Source of the DNA: Eudromia elegans
Lineage: Eukaryota; Chordata; Aves; Tinamiformes; Tinamidae
Length of the DNA stretch: 64,000 bases
Reading direction: 5' to 3'
NCBI GenBank assembly: GCA_003342815.1
Contig: PTEX01000013.1
Span: 1,852,214 to 1,916,213, forward strand
The notes under the pieces: model-generated
Told to the model about the DNA's origin: nothing
The model's database searches: none
What the model saw: the letters and a program-made list of their open reading frames with translations, nothing else
Position numbers and translations under genes: made by a program
Shown here: positions 25,360-37,300 of the stretch, in pieces
Position numbering within the stretch: the first letter of the stretch is position 1
How the letters are laid out: each line of letters opens with the position of its first letter

Positions 25360-28300
25360 GAAATAACTTGAAATTGAGTGTTTTTTTAAAAAGGTGATAC
25401 AGGTGAGTATGTGTGTGTAAAACTTGGACCTGCTTTCTTCCTGCAGTTAGAGGTTATAATAGCAAAATAACAGCTCCTTAGGAAAGTACTATATCCTGCA
25501 ATTAATTGTTCATAAAAACACAAGATTGCTGGCTCTGGGAATTCCAGCATTATTTTTTTGCAATTACTAGACTCACATTTTATAGTCTTTCAGCATTTGC
25601 TGAGGTACATTTGCAGGGTACTTTGCAAAGATTAGAAGATCTGATTTAAAACAGGAATTGAAGTCTAATAGTGTCTTAAACTTGTTCAGTTCCTGTTTCT
25701 ATATGCAATAGTTAATGTGGTGTTTTATATGTAAATTGAAAAGAGGGGGCAAAAATATAACAAAAAAATCAACTGTAATTTAGTACTGTACTGTTTTAGT
25801 ACTGAAACAATGTTTCTAATGTTTATATTTAAGCCTGTAGAGAAGTTACATTTCAAGTGGGTATCTACTCATGCATGCTTAAGGCTTGCAATAGTTTTGT
25901 CTTAAATCTAGTATTTTCTGTGTACATGTAACTTACTGAAGTATTGACCTGTTCCATCTGTGGTCTGGGTCACAGTGAGCATGCTTAGAGTGCATGCTCA
26001 AAATCTACACTTGAATTGGAATCAGTCCCTTTGAAGAAAGGAATTGCTACCATGTCTTAACTATAATTTTAAAGTAATTCCAATAAAATGGCATCAGTAT
26101 GATAATTCCTGCCATATGTGCTAGCAGAGTGACCTGAGTCTTTTCGTTGATTTTTTTTTTTTTTTTTTTTCCCCTTGATCACCAAGTATTGTATTGAAGG
26201 CTGAATAACTTTGACAAAGTCCTGGTTTTTGACATCCTGGTAATGGTTTATTAGGTTATCCCTTAAAGTGTAGATCCTGAATTCAAGTTTCATCTGTAGA
26301 AAGGAATTTAAAAAACAATTTAAAAGTCTCTTTAAGTTTTACAAACTTCCTTTTTTTGCTATTTGCAGTGACATGACATGAAAACTTTACAGTGTGAAAG
26401 CCTTTAAATTGACTGTAATGCAAAGGAATACTTTCAGAAGATTGTAGATAATTTCAACTGTGCTAAGGCAACTTGGTTTAAAGAGCTGTCCTGGGTCACA
26501 TTATGCTGCAGCTAAAACTGTAGGAACTCAGCTGCATGAAATAGGGTGATAATCTTCAAAGATACCATTTGAATAGGATTTCATTCCTCCCTTTGATATG
26601 TGGGGATCACCATGACCTGGTTCCAGACACATAAGTGGAATTGAGCAGCAGGCAATGTATAGCTGCTTTCTTGTGGTTTTGATGTTGGTTATGGCAAGAA
26701 TAGTCACTTCTTAAGTCTTTTAGTATTTTTTTTTTCTCAGTTGCAGTAAGCAGAAGCTCTCTCTGTGGAAGTTCTGTATTTATTCAGCAGTTGCTCTAGT
26801 TTTCCTAGTAAACGTCATTAAAAGATTCTAAAACATCACAAAATAGACAAATTTGTGTAGATTATGTCCTAAACGTAGGAAGAGAAGCACTCTAGTAGTT
26901 CTAAACTAAAATGTGCTGCATGTTGACCTCCCTCTGTGTGTTCCTGCTGCCCAGGAACCACCTTCTTGGTCTTCACCTGGGGAAGCAGATGCAATCAGTG
27001 GTGATGGCCACCATGAATCCGAGTTCTCGCAGGTGGCCTCTGTGCTCCCTATTTTGTTTTTTTATTTTAATAGAAGCTTGTTTGAATATTTTGAGGGTGA
27101 GGATCAGTCTATCACTGGCAAGAAAGTATTATTTAATGCTGAAAGGCAAGGATTTAAGCTTTTTTTGTAGGAAAAAAGACAAATGTGAATGTATCTCTTT
27201 AGAAACTGTCATGGAAAAGAGAACGCAATTGTGTGTGGTTTCACGTGGCTTCTTACTACAAGTTGGAATAAAGCAATATAGTCTGCTGTAAGCTTTTGGG
27301 ATTTGGGTCTCTCCTGCCTCTAAACTGTGCAGGAAGAAGATTAGCTGGTGATGAAACCGTGAAGTGGTGGTGTGAGCAGGCAGCTTCCTTGTGTGTTTGG
27401 CCTTTCAGCCAGTTCTTTTCCTAGCAATATTCTGGTAAAAGAAAAGAAAAACAATTTAGTGGTTATCCTTAACTACATTCTCACATACACAGATACAGCA
27501 AAGAGATCATGAGGCAACTGGTTAAAGCCAGTCTCTTAAGTTTATGACACACTTTTTTAGTTATTGCTAACTGGTATCTTAGTAATTTTTTTTTTTCCCC
27601 GAACTCAAAGGTTTTGTAGCCACATGGATGACTTGAGCACTTTACCACTGCAGAAAGCATCTCTCTGTTTATTATAGCTCCTCCTAGAAGGAACTGTTAT
27701 ATGGAAGATACTTGTCATCTGCAAACATCTTTCACCTCCCCTTTGAATTTACAGGCTGCAGTCTGGGAGTGTGAGACGAAATAGGAAGAGATGAACTAGA
27801 TGAAATCTAATCCACTCTTAAGAGCATTTGCCCCTATCACATAAATACTGTCTGGAAAACTGTTGATGCCTCTTAAAAATAGGCAAGCTTGCCTTCATTA
27901 TTATTGCTGTCAGTAGATGACTACACAAACATTTCTCCTAATTTACAGAAAAGTTACCAAATATCTCAAGACTCGTTTACGTCACGCTATTCCTCAGACT
28001 TAAATGGTTGTCCTCAGTCTACTTCTATTTAGATTATTATATTATTTCCTGAGCTTATTTTGCTATCCTTCTTCCATTAGAGAATCTTTATACTCAGACC
28101 ATTCTACATCAGGTCCTTCATTTGGTTATTTGGATTAAATCTCTTTCTGTGAGCATGAGTGATGAAAATTTGCACAGTATTCTGAATGAAATCTTCAGTT
28201 TACATTGTATGATTTTATGTTATATGAATTAACTTAGTTCACTTACCTGGTAGAGAATTTGATTCCTGGACAAAGTCCTGCAGAAGCCTGTATCTTTTTT

Positions 28301-31300
28301 ATTTTATTTATTTATTTGCTGAATGAGGTCAAAATTCCAACTTAATGGCATATGCCAGTACTTGTTTTCTTTCATGCTTTAATTATGGGTTTGGCCCTAA
28401 CTCACATTTTCTTCTAGTGCATCCAAGCTTTTCTTATATTCAAGATAACTTTAGACAGATATTCCTCTCCCCACATTCTCCCATTTCCCTTCCTCCCCTA
28501 GTAATTTGGCCAAACTTGAGTCTTTCTAAATGATGGCTCAAGTTGGAATGAGAAGCTAGGAGACTGAAAACTGGGTAGGAGGCCGAAAACTAAGTAGCAA
28601 ATCTACTTGAGAGACACTCTGCCCCTTCTCCCAACTTCCTCTTAAAGTCATTTCATCCAGATTGGATCTCTGAGGCAATTTTCTGACTTGAAATTAAGAA
28701 AAATCAAAACAAATTCCCTGTTAGCTGCAGTTTGAACATGTTGGTTTTTGATATAATGTGTTTGAAATCTTTTAAGAGCTTGTTTGCTTAGTGTTATTTT
28801 TAATTTCTTACTTAAAGAGTTTGCATAAACCATAATGTAAGCTACCACCTTCTTACAGATCAGGAACTGTAGAACTTGTGATGTGTTTACACAGTTCCCC
28901 AGAGTAGGAATGCAAACATCCAACTTTAGGAATAATAGAAATACCAGTTTCTATTTTTAATTAATGTGTTACTTTAAATTGTTTTCGGACTTGTTTGGCT
29001 ATACATATTTAAATTAATCATGCAGGAACTAAAAGTGATAGAAATATTGAAGGTGTCCCGACTGCTTTAGGTTTTAATGCTAAATGCGGCAGAATTTTCT
29101 GAAATGCAGCGTGTGTTTCTCTTGGGCTAGTGCAGCTGTTTACTCTCTTCCTTTTCATCAGTCCCAGCAGCCATTGGAAGATCTGGATGCCAAGCTGAGA
29201 AGAACCCTTAGTCCAGAGACTGTCCCAGTGACATCTGCTCCTGCCTGTGTAAGTAGGCCAAGCTGGCAATTAGTAGTCTGGAATAACTTCCATGTTTCCT
29301 TGAGTTTGTGCTCTCAAGCATCTGTCTTTAATATAACTGTGATGGTCTTAAAAGTAAAAATGCTCAGTATTCTGCTCTGTCTCAACTGTGTAAATGTAGA
29401 CTGAAGTGCGACCTTTTGCTCTGTGGGATTGAGGCAACCAGATGTGATGCCATTCTGGGAAAAATATATAGGTTGCAATACCTTCTGTATTCTTCAAGGC
29501 TGATTTTGGTATTAAGTCTTCTCTGGCAATGTCATATCAAACTAGAAGGGAGACTGACTATGGAATAAGGGGAAAAAGAATACTAAACAAGCGATGTGTC
29601 AGTCTTAAATTGGGAGAGATGTTTGAAGTGTGAATGTGAACTTTTAAACAGATTATAATAAATCTGGATAAAGATAATGAACATTAATCTACAAGCGACT
29701 GCCTAGGCGTTACTTCTGCAAAATGAAAAACTAAGGTTCTGCCCACAGTCTCAGGTCATAAAGTGTGCAAAGTCTGTTCCTCATTTCGCTTTTTGTGGTA
29801 TTCTTACCAAGGATTGTTCCTTAGCCTTGAGGAAAGATCCTGTATTGTGCAATATGATAGATATAATTCAACCGTACTAATTTTTATTTTCTTCTTGAAC
29901 TTAGTCTGTGCCCTCAGTGGCATCCACGACGGTTACCGGGCCGGTGTCCACAGCAGCACAGTCCCCGAAAGATGGTAAACTGCTTTTCTGTTTCTGATGG
30001 TTCCTCAGCGTGGAGATATCACACCAAATCATATGTGCCAGCAAGCTGGAAGGATATGAAATTTTTAATGAGTCAGAAAATGTCCCTTTTTAAAAAAAGT
30101 ATTATATTTTTAAGATGTATACTGGTTTTTAATAACTAGACTGAAAATTTCCACTGTAAGCCAGGAGATAGGAATGATATATGCATGTTATAATAATTCA
30201 TCTAGGATTTAAGCCATCCAAAATGCTAAACCTGCAAAGAATCTTTAGTACACTGCTGTTGTACAGCTTCAGGATGTGAAGAAACTGTTTTCTGTCTTGT
30301 GTTGTGTTTTTGGCAGCAGGAGTAAGGCCTTTTATTTTGTGCCATTATGCTGTGTCCTATTTATAGACTTTCTCTTCCAAATCAAGGGTGTTTCCTCTCT
30401 GTTACAGAGACATGAAAATTAAACAATTAAAAATAATAAAGATAGTAGGAAAAAGACTATGTTCTGGCTCCTGAAGAATCAATGGAGGTTTGAGTGGATG
30501 ATTAACAAATGAAGTTTGAATGTGGAAAGTTTTGCTTATTTTTATTTGATTTTTTTTTTTCCAGAGACAATCAGTTTTAGTACTAAAATTGTTTCTAAGC
30601 TACCTAGTAAGCAATATTTGAGAACTTGCACATGCCTGAAGTTCAGTGTCAACCTTCACAAGGTTCACAAGGTCACTTCACCAATAGGAAAGTAGCAACA
30701 TTCTGCTTTGGTGTGTTAATAGTAAATTGTACCACAAAACTCATTCTACTCTGAGAAAATGAGGTGCCTATTGCCTGCTGAAGCTTAGGTGATAAAAGTA
30801 AATGAACAGTAATAAACATAGCAGGTTGTCCAGTACAACTTGTTTAAAAATGGAATGCTATTTCTCAGCTTCATAACATTATACCATCAGTGCCTATAGC
30901 AATAAAATTTGGAGCTGACATCCAAGAATCCGCCTCTAAAGGCCTCAGGATGCTTTGGAGAAGGGAAAAAAAAAATAAAAAGGGTTATACATTGTCTTTT
31001 CTGTTAATACATGGTCTTTGACATTTGTGAAATCAGCCATTCACTGCGAGTACTGACTTAAAAAAAAGAAGAAAACTCCTATTATCAGTGCCCTCTAGCA
31101 TAAATTTTTATTCTGCCTTTTTTTGGTTCTTTGGCTACTGCACTTTGCAGGAAAACATTATAGAAAGATACTTCATTTTAATATTGCAGTTTTATTTTCT
31201 AGATGGTAAAGTTTGGAAAGAAGGCCACGTTCAGTGATCTAAAAGCCTGCTTAGCAGTAACCAATAAGTATGAGATAGATAGAAAGAAAAGATTAAAATT

Positions 31301-34300
31301 CAGATGACTTGTGTCTAATTTTCTTCTGCATCCCATTCTCCTCTTTTCTAGCTTCAGCATCATGTGGTGGAGAGAGCAGTGCTATGGCTACCCCGGCAGG
31401 AGCTGGTGTTCTTAAAATGGGACGTTTTCAGGTAGGAAATGTTAAACTGATCTGATCATTCATCTGGAATCCTTGCTGAAGAGTCACTGCTTATTGCCAA
31501 CTCAGTTTGTCTCTTGGTAGACTTTTTTGTTGAGAGAAAACGTTTATAATTGGTTTATGAATGGAGTGTTTTGCTCACACTATCCTGTTTCATGGCAGAG
31601 TTTGCACTCGATTACATGGATCTAGCCTGTGAAAACAGTACTTCATCATGTCAGGTCTTAGCTGTGTTACTATTGACCTTGGTCTTTAATGTTTGCTGGG
31701 TTTTGGTCAGGTTAGTGCTTGGATATTGACTTTGTCCTGTTGTGAAGGAATATTCTGTTTCTCGGAGTTAAATCATCCAGGTTATCTAGAAGTGCTACTT
31801 TTGTGTGATGGCATGGTTCTTGGAGGGTGGCAACCAAGGCCTCTTTCCATGTGGCATTGCAGAGAAGCTAGTTATTTTACCTAGTCAGACACTTCTTCCT
31901 TTTGGGAGGTAAATCCTAGCACCACATATCAAAGAACTCCAAGTCCTCATGATTTGCATTTCTCTCCTAGGTCTCGGTGGCAGTAGATGATGTGCTAAAG
32001 GAGAGTGACAAACCTGAAACTAAGCCAGTGCAATTTGAAACCACCTCCTCTGAGTCTTCATCTCTTTCTGGCAGCAGCCCAGAGAGTACACTGGTAAAGC
32101 AGGCTGGCAGTCGGAAAAGTGAGGCTGTTGCTGTCTCCTCCTTGGATATGGTAGAGGGTATTCCTCGCCCGGTTCCTGTGGTGCAATTGCCAGCAGATGT
32201 TGGTCAGCCCACTAAGGTCGGGCGCTTCCAGGTGACAACGACAACAGATCAAGTGGGGCGCTTTTCAGTGTCCAAGACTCAGGATGAGGTCACCTGCGCG
32301 GAGAAAGAGCCAGTGACTCTCCCTCTCTCTGTGGACTTGGAACAAGTCGCAGCTTCAGCTGCGGCTCCTCCGAAGGAGCCGGAGGCCAGGCAGTCCCCAC
32401 ACATGAACGGCCCATCCTTGGAGCTGGAGGCCGCCTTCCTGAGCGGCGCGGCCAAGGAGCTGGATGATGGCTCGGGGAGCCCAGACTCCCTCCAGCACCT
32501 GGGCTCAAAGATCAGCCTCCCTGTGCAGAGCCTTAGCAACTCATTCAATTCTTCTTACATGAGCAGCGACAACGAGTCGGATATTGAAGATGAGGACTTG
32601 AAGTTGGAACTCCGTCGGTTACGGGAGAAGTAAGACTCTTTTCTGGTTTTCCCCCTTCTTTCCTTCTTAAGGGTTTTTTTTTTAAAAAAAAAAAAGTCAA
32701 GTGTGCAATATATGTAACAGAGACCACATGAACTTCTTTTCATTTCATCTAGGCTATACTTTTTATTTTAAAAAGAAAGACTGCTTTAAAAGTTTAAATA
32801 TTTTGCTAAATGTCAGGACTGGTTGTCAGTGTTTGCTTGGTAAGAAAGATACTTCAGAGGTAAAGAAGTACATAATTATTCCAGCAATCCATATGCGTAC
32901 TTGCTAATCTTAGTTTTCTAAGCCATTGTGTTTCTGCATGTGTTTACGTATAGATTGTTTGTCATGCTACGGATGAGATTATGTAGATTTATAGTTCTTG
33001 CATATCACTGAAATTTAGTGGCTGTTGGAAATACTGGTGTCTTATTTTAAATGACAAACATTTCTAACATGCACTTTTGACATTTCCAGTATATCTCTCC
33101 ACCTCAAAAATCCCCATTAGTTTAGAAAAAAAAGCTTAAGAGTCAAGCAGCGCGACCCACTAACTGATTTATGTGGGAAGTCTTTTTTTTTTAATAGCAT
33201 CAGGTAATTTTGTATTGTGTGCATATAAAAGCTCTGAAAATTGGATGCGGTAGTGACATGGAAGTCTCCTAGGCCATAGCTCTCAGGAAATGAATAATTA
33301 ATTAGTCCTGCAGCATTTATATGGAATCTGTTGAATGGCCAGATCTTCTCTAGTAGGTGTATGTTCCACTTTTGTACTTGGGTTTATCCTGGCTTTGTAA
33401 GTACAATATTGGAAACTTTGTATTTTGGCCACAGTTAGACCACAGTGGAAAATGTGTACACAAAAGTGTTCTGCCATATGCATTCAGTGGATATTTGGGG
33501 TCAAGATGCAATGGGTCCTGTCTTGCATGCTAGCAGGAGTTTGACTAACAGAAAGTCATGGGTTTTTTTTGGTGGAAGGAGAGAGGGTTGTGTGTATGTA
33601 TATATATAGTTTAATATGATTGATACATAAAATGTTTTTTAAATAATGTTCTTCTGTGACTTTTTAGGCACCTTAAAGAGATCCAGGAGCTGCAGAGCCG
33701 CCAGAAGCAGGAGATTGAATCGCTCTACACGAAGCTGGGAAAGGTCCCCCCTGCAGTAATTATCCCCCCAGCTGCACCCCTTTCGGGAAGGAGGAGACGA
33801 CCCACTAAAGGAAAGAGCAGCAAGTCCAGCCGTAGCAGCTCCCAGGGAAATAAGAGCCCTCAGCTATCGGGTAAGACTTTGTCTAAATCTTTTGAGTGCC
33901 CCTATGACTTTTAATGTAGATAGCACAATGTTCGTTCTGTCTGGTGCTGAGCTTTTTAAATTGTCTTGCGAGAAAGATGTTTAAAAACTTTCAAATAGGT
34001 TTTGCTAACTTGTAGATCGAAATGTCAATGTGATAAAGTGGTGGATTTTATTTTGTAGGGACTAGTCACAGGGCTCTGATTAGGAGGACTGGGGAATATT
34101 CTTTCCAGAAAGAAAAGTATAAAATTAGAGCACAGAGAATGAAACTTTGCTTTTTGGATAAACTTTTCTTGTTCCCTCCTGGATCTGATTTTGGAGAATA
34201 GAACTGGTCTGTCTACTTGCATTCAGAGATACCTTTTTTTCTCTCTACTGTAGTAGCACTTGAGCATAGTACTGCTAGCATTCTTCTACTTCAGAAGATT

Positions 34301-37300
34301 TTTAAAAAGCTGATAGATGTCAAAGTAGTGAATTCCTGTGGTGTTTTCGTGTACTTTCTAGACCGAATGAGGAAGAAGTTTCAATAGGAAAGGATTGCTG
34401 GCATAATAGCTCAAATAAGCATTTTAGTTACTTGATAGTGACTTCACTCCTCACTAAATGTTCACATCAGGCTTTCTTCTGGTCCTTCTATCCCTGGGGA
34501 CCAATGACAAAAACGTTGAAAATGATTTAGGAAAACCGAAGCGTGCAACGTCGTTCTTGATTTCCTCCTGTAGGCAGCTTCTCAGCTCAGAGCGCACCGT
34601 CGGTCCTGCCCCCTCAGCAGACTCTTCATCCTCCCGGGAGCGGGCCGGAGACGGGCCAGAACCATTTGTTACAGCCCCTCAAACCTTCACCTTCTAGCGA
34701 GAACCTCTACTCTGCCTTTACCAGTGACGGTGCCCTTTCGGTACCGAGCCTTTCTGCACCAGGCCAAGGTAAGACTTGAGCTGGAGTTAGTGTCAAGCTT
34801 TGCACCAGGGTAATTTTTGAGGAATGCTCAACCTGATGATAAGTTGTTTTAATGCATACTGTAAACTAGATTGGGCATTTGACTTGTGTTTGGAGATTAA
34901 AAAGAATGATTTTTTGCGACTAGATTTCTAGGTTCCCGCGTAAGTGAAGTGAGTTGAAGTTTTTGCTCGAGTGATGAATACCTAGTGTATGAACCCCTCT
35001 CTAATGAAAGCACTAAGGAGAACGCACTCATAGCAGCAGTATTCCTCTGATCTGGAAGAAAGGCGTTAACTAAAAGCTAAAAGGACGAAGAGACAGATGA
35101 GAATGGGAAGGCAAATGTGAAGTGAAATTTAAGGAAGGGGAAGAGCAGCTTTTGTGTAAACAGCTAATTGAAGTGGAAAGAGATTTCAGAAGACACTGAA
35201 AGTCCTTAAGATGTCAAAACTGCTTTGGCTCTTTCTATCAGTGGAGATTTCTAGTAATCAGAGGTAAAAGAGTCATGTTCTGCAGTTGTGCATTCAAGAG
35301 TCATCTGGAAGGAAGAGGATGGAATGGTAGGAAAAAAATGCTCATCTTGCTCAAGTCATGGATTACTTGTAATTTGTTACCATATTATTAAATAATTTCT
35401 GAAAGACTCATCTCTGATTTATTTGGAAGGGAAAGTTTTTCTGCCAGTCACTGAGGGAATGATAAGTTCTGACTCCTTTACTACTTTGAATTTAGTTGTT
35501 CCAGGTTTATCCTTTAACGTTTTGAAATTTTTTTCTGTTGAATTCATTGGTTTTATTAAGTGGTTTTGCTAGAACTGGAGAAATGCAAACATAAAATGGA
35601 AAAAAGGCTTTTGGAAGGAAATTTTTGTAGAGTTTTTTTTTTTTTTTTTCCACTTTTGATAAGATTAATATTGTACTTTATTTCAGTAAAAACTCATAAA
35701 AAGGCTGAAATATCAGTTATTTTTATATTTTTTTTTTTTTTTTTTTAGGAACTGTTTCAAGTACGTTGGAGCTACTTGTGTCTCCGTGTACTTAGGCTTG
35801 CACAGTAACTGATCTAAATGGACACTTTTGCCAGGATTTGGCCTTCCTATGGGCAGCAACCTTAGAGTCGGGTTATATGCCAGAGGTGAACACAGCAAAC
35901 TTGGCCTAATGCCTGGACGTATTGGAAGGAGTCTCTTTGCTCCGTATAGTGTGTCTGCATACTCCACTCTGAGGCTTGTTCTTGTGTGCCACGTTAATGC
36001 ATTTCACCCCTCCAACCTCGAGTTGCTAACATCTTGTAGTGGTGTTCTGTCTCTTCTCCTCTCCTTTCTCTGTTCTTCCCGTTTTGTTTTCTCACAGGCT
36101 GTGCGAAGTTTAACTGTGCATCTGAGAGAGTGACCTTCAAGCCTGGTGGCAGGAGGACCCGATTTCTGAGTACGCCCTGCTTGGCTCTTTGTGTGTAACA
36201 CCTTTACTCCTTCCTTGTCTGCTTTTTGTTCTGTCTTTTTTTGTTATTGTTGGTTTTTTTTCTGCTGCTTGGGTATGACTGTTTCGTGCAGCCCATTCTC
36301 ATCGACCTCTTTGTATTCCCCCCATCCCATTGCCATGGCTCGGCTGAGCTGCTCTTGGCTCTTGCACCTTTAGAAGTTTGGGTTCTCACTTTAGGTGCTC
36401 TCTGTTAATAAACTCGTAGTGACAAACGCCAACTCCTGCAGGCTTTGGGTGGAAACCTGTGTGGCTGGTTCAGTGAAATGGCAGAACCTGGGGAGAGGTT
36501 GCAAGATGTGGGTCCAGGGGCCTTTGCTTTTGGCCTGCCTAGTAATTACATTTCAGCATGAGACTTAGAAGGGAGCAATGAGGAAGGTTTGTGTTTCCCA
36601 AATTATTCTTTCATTGGGGTGGTGCTATTGTAAACGGATAGGGGAAAGTTTTACTTTTTCCCATAGTAAAACTACTGTGCAAGCAGGGTGAACTTTGTCA
36701 TGTTGTCAACACGAGTGCTGGCTGCAGTGCAGAGCATCGATGCCACCTGTAGGCAGTTAAAACTGGCCTAGGTTTATTAGCAGAAGGATAGTAAAAGATC
36801 AAAGGGCTGAGAGGTTTAAACACATCTGTAAAATATTTTCAAGGAGACTCAAGAGATCTTTAGTTACTAATAGGCCCAGGTTTAGAAATTCCTCCTGAGA
36901 CTAGGAGACAGACAAACTAATCCACAAATAGCAGTGAAGATGGGAAAGGAGATTTTTTCAGACGTCCTGTCACCCCACACAAGTTACCTTCCAGAGGCTT
37001 TTAAAATTCTTTCACTTGCACTTACATTAGGCCAGACCAAAATGAGAGCCTCAAACTTCTGATGCGGTTGCCGCAAGTCGCGGTGCCCTGAGCTGGGGCT
37101 GCTGCTGCTGCTGCTGCTGCTTTGTGCTGGGAGAGCTGCCGCGTCCGCCGGGCTGCTTCCGCAGGCGGGACCCTTGCCGTGCCTGACGCTGCGTCCACCC
37201 TCTGCAGTGACGTGGGTTTGGGAAGCTCTGCGTGCTGTCAAGAGGCCTTGGTCTGCCGCGCTGCCTGCCGGGCCCGCACGTCTCTATCGGGCATCTGCAC

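Noticed and set aside
35754-35805. Possible exon after the T-rich acceptor at 35753 ([15 protein letters not shown] then stop)
   Set aside because: Reaches an in-frame stop after 15 codons with no nearby poly-A signal. Resemblance to GTSSTNTVG is superficial.
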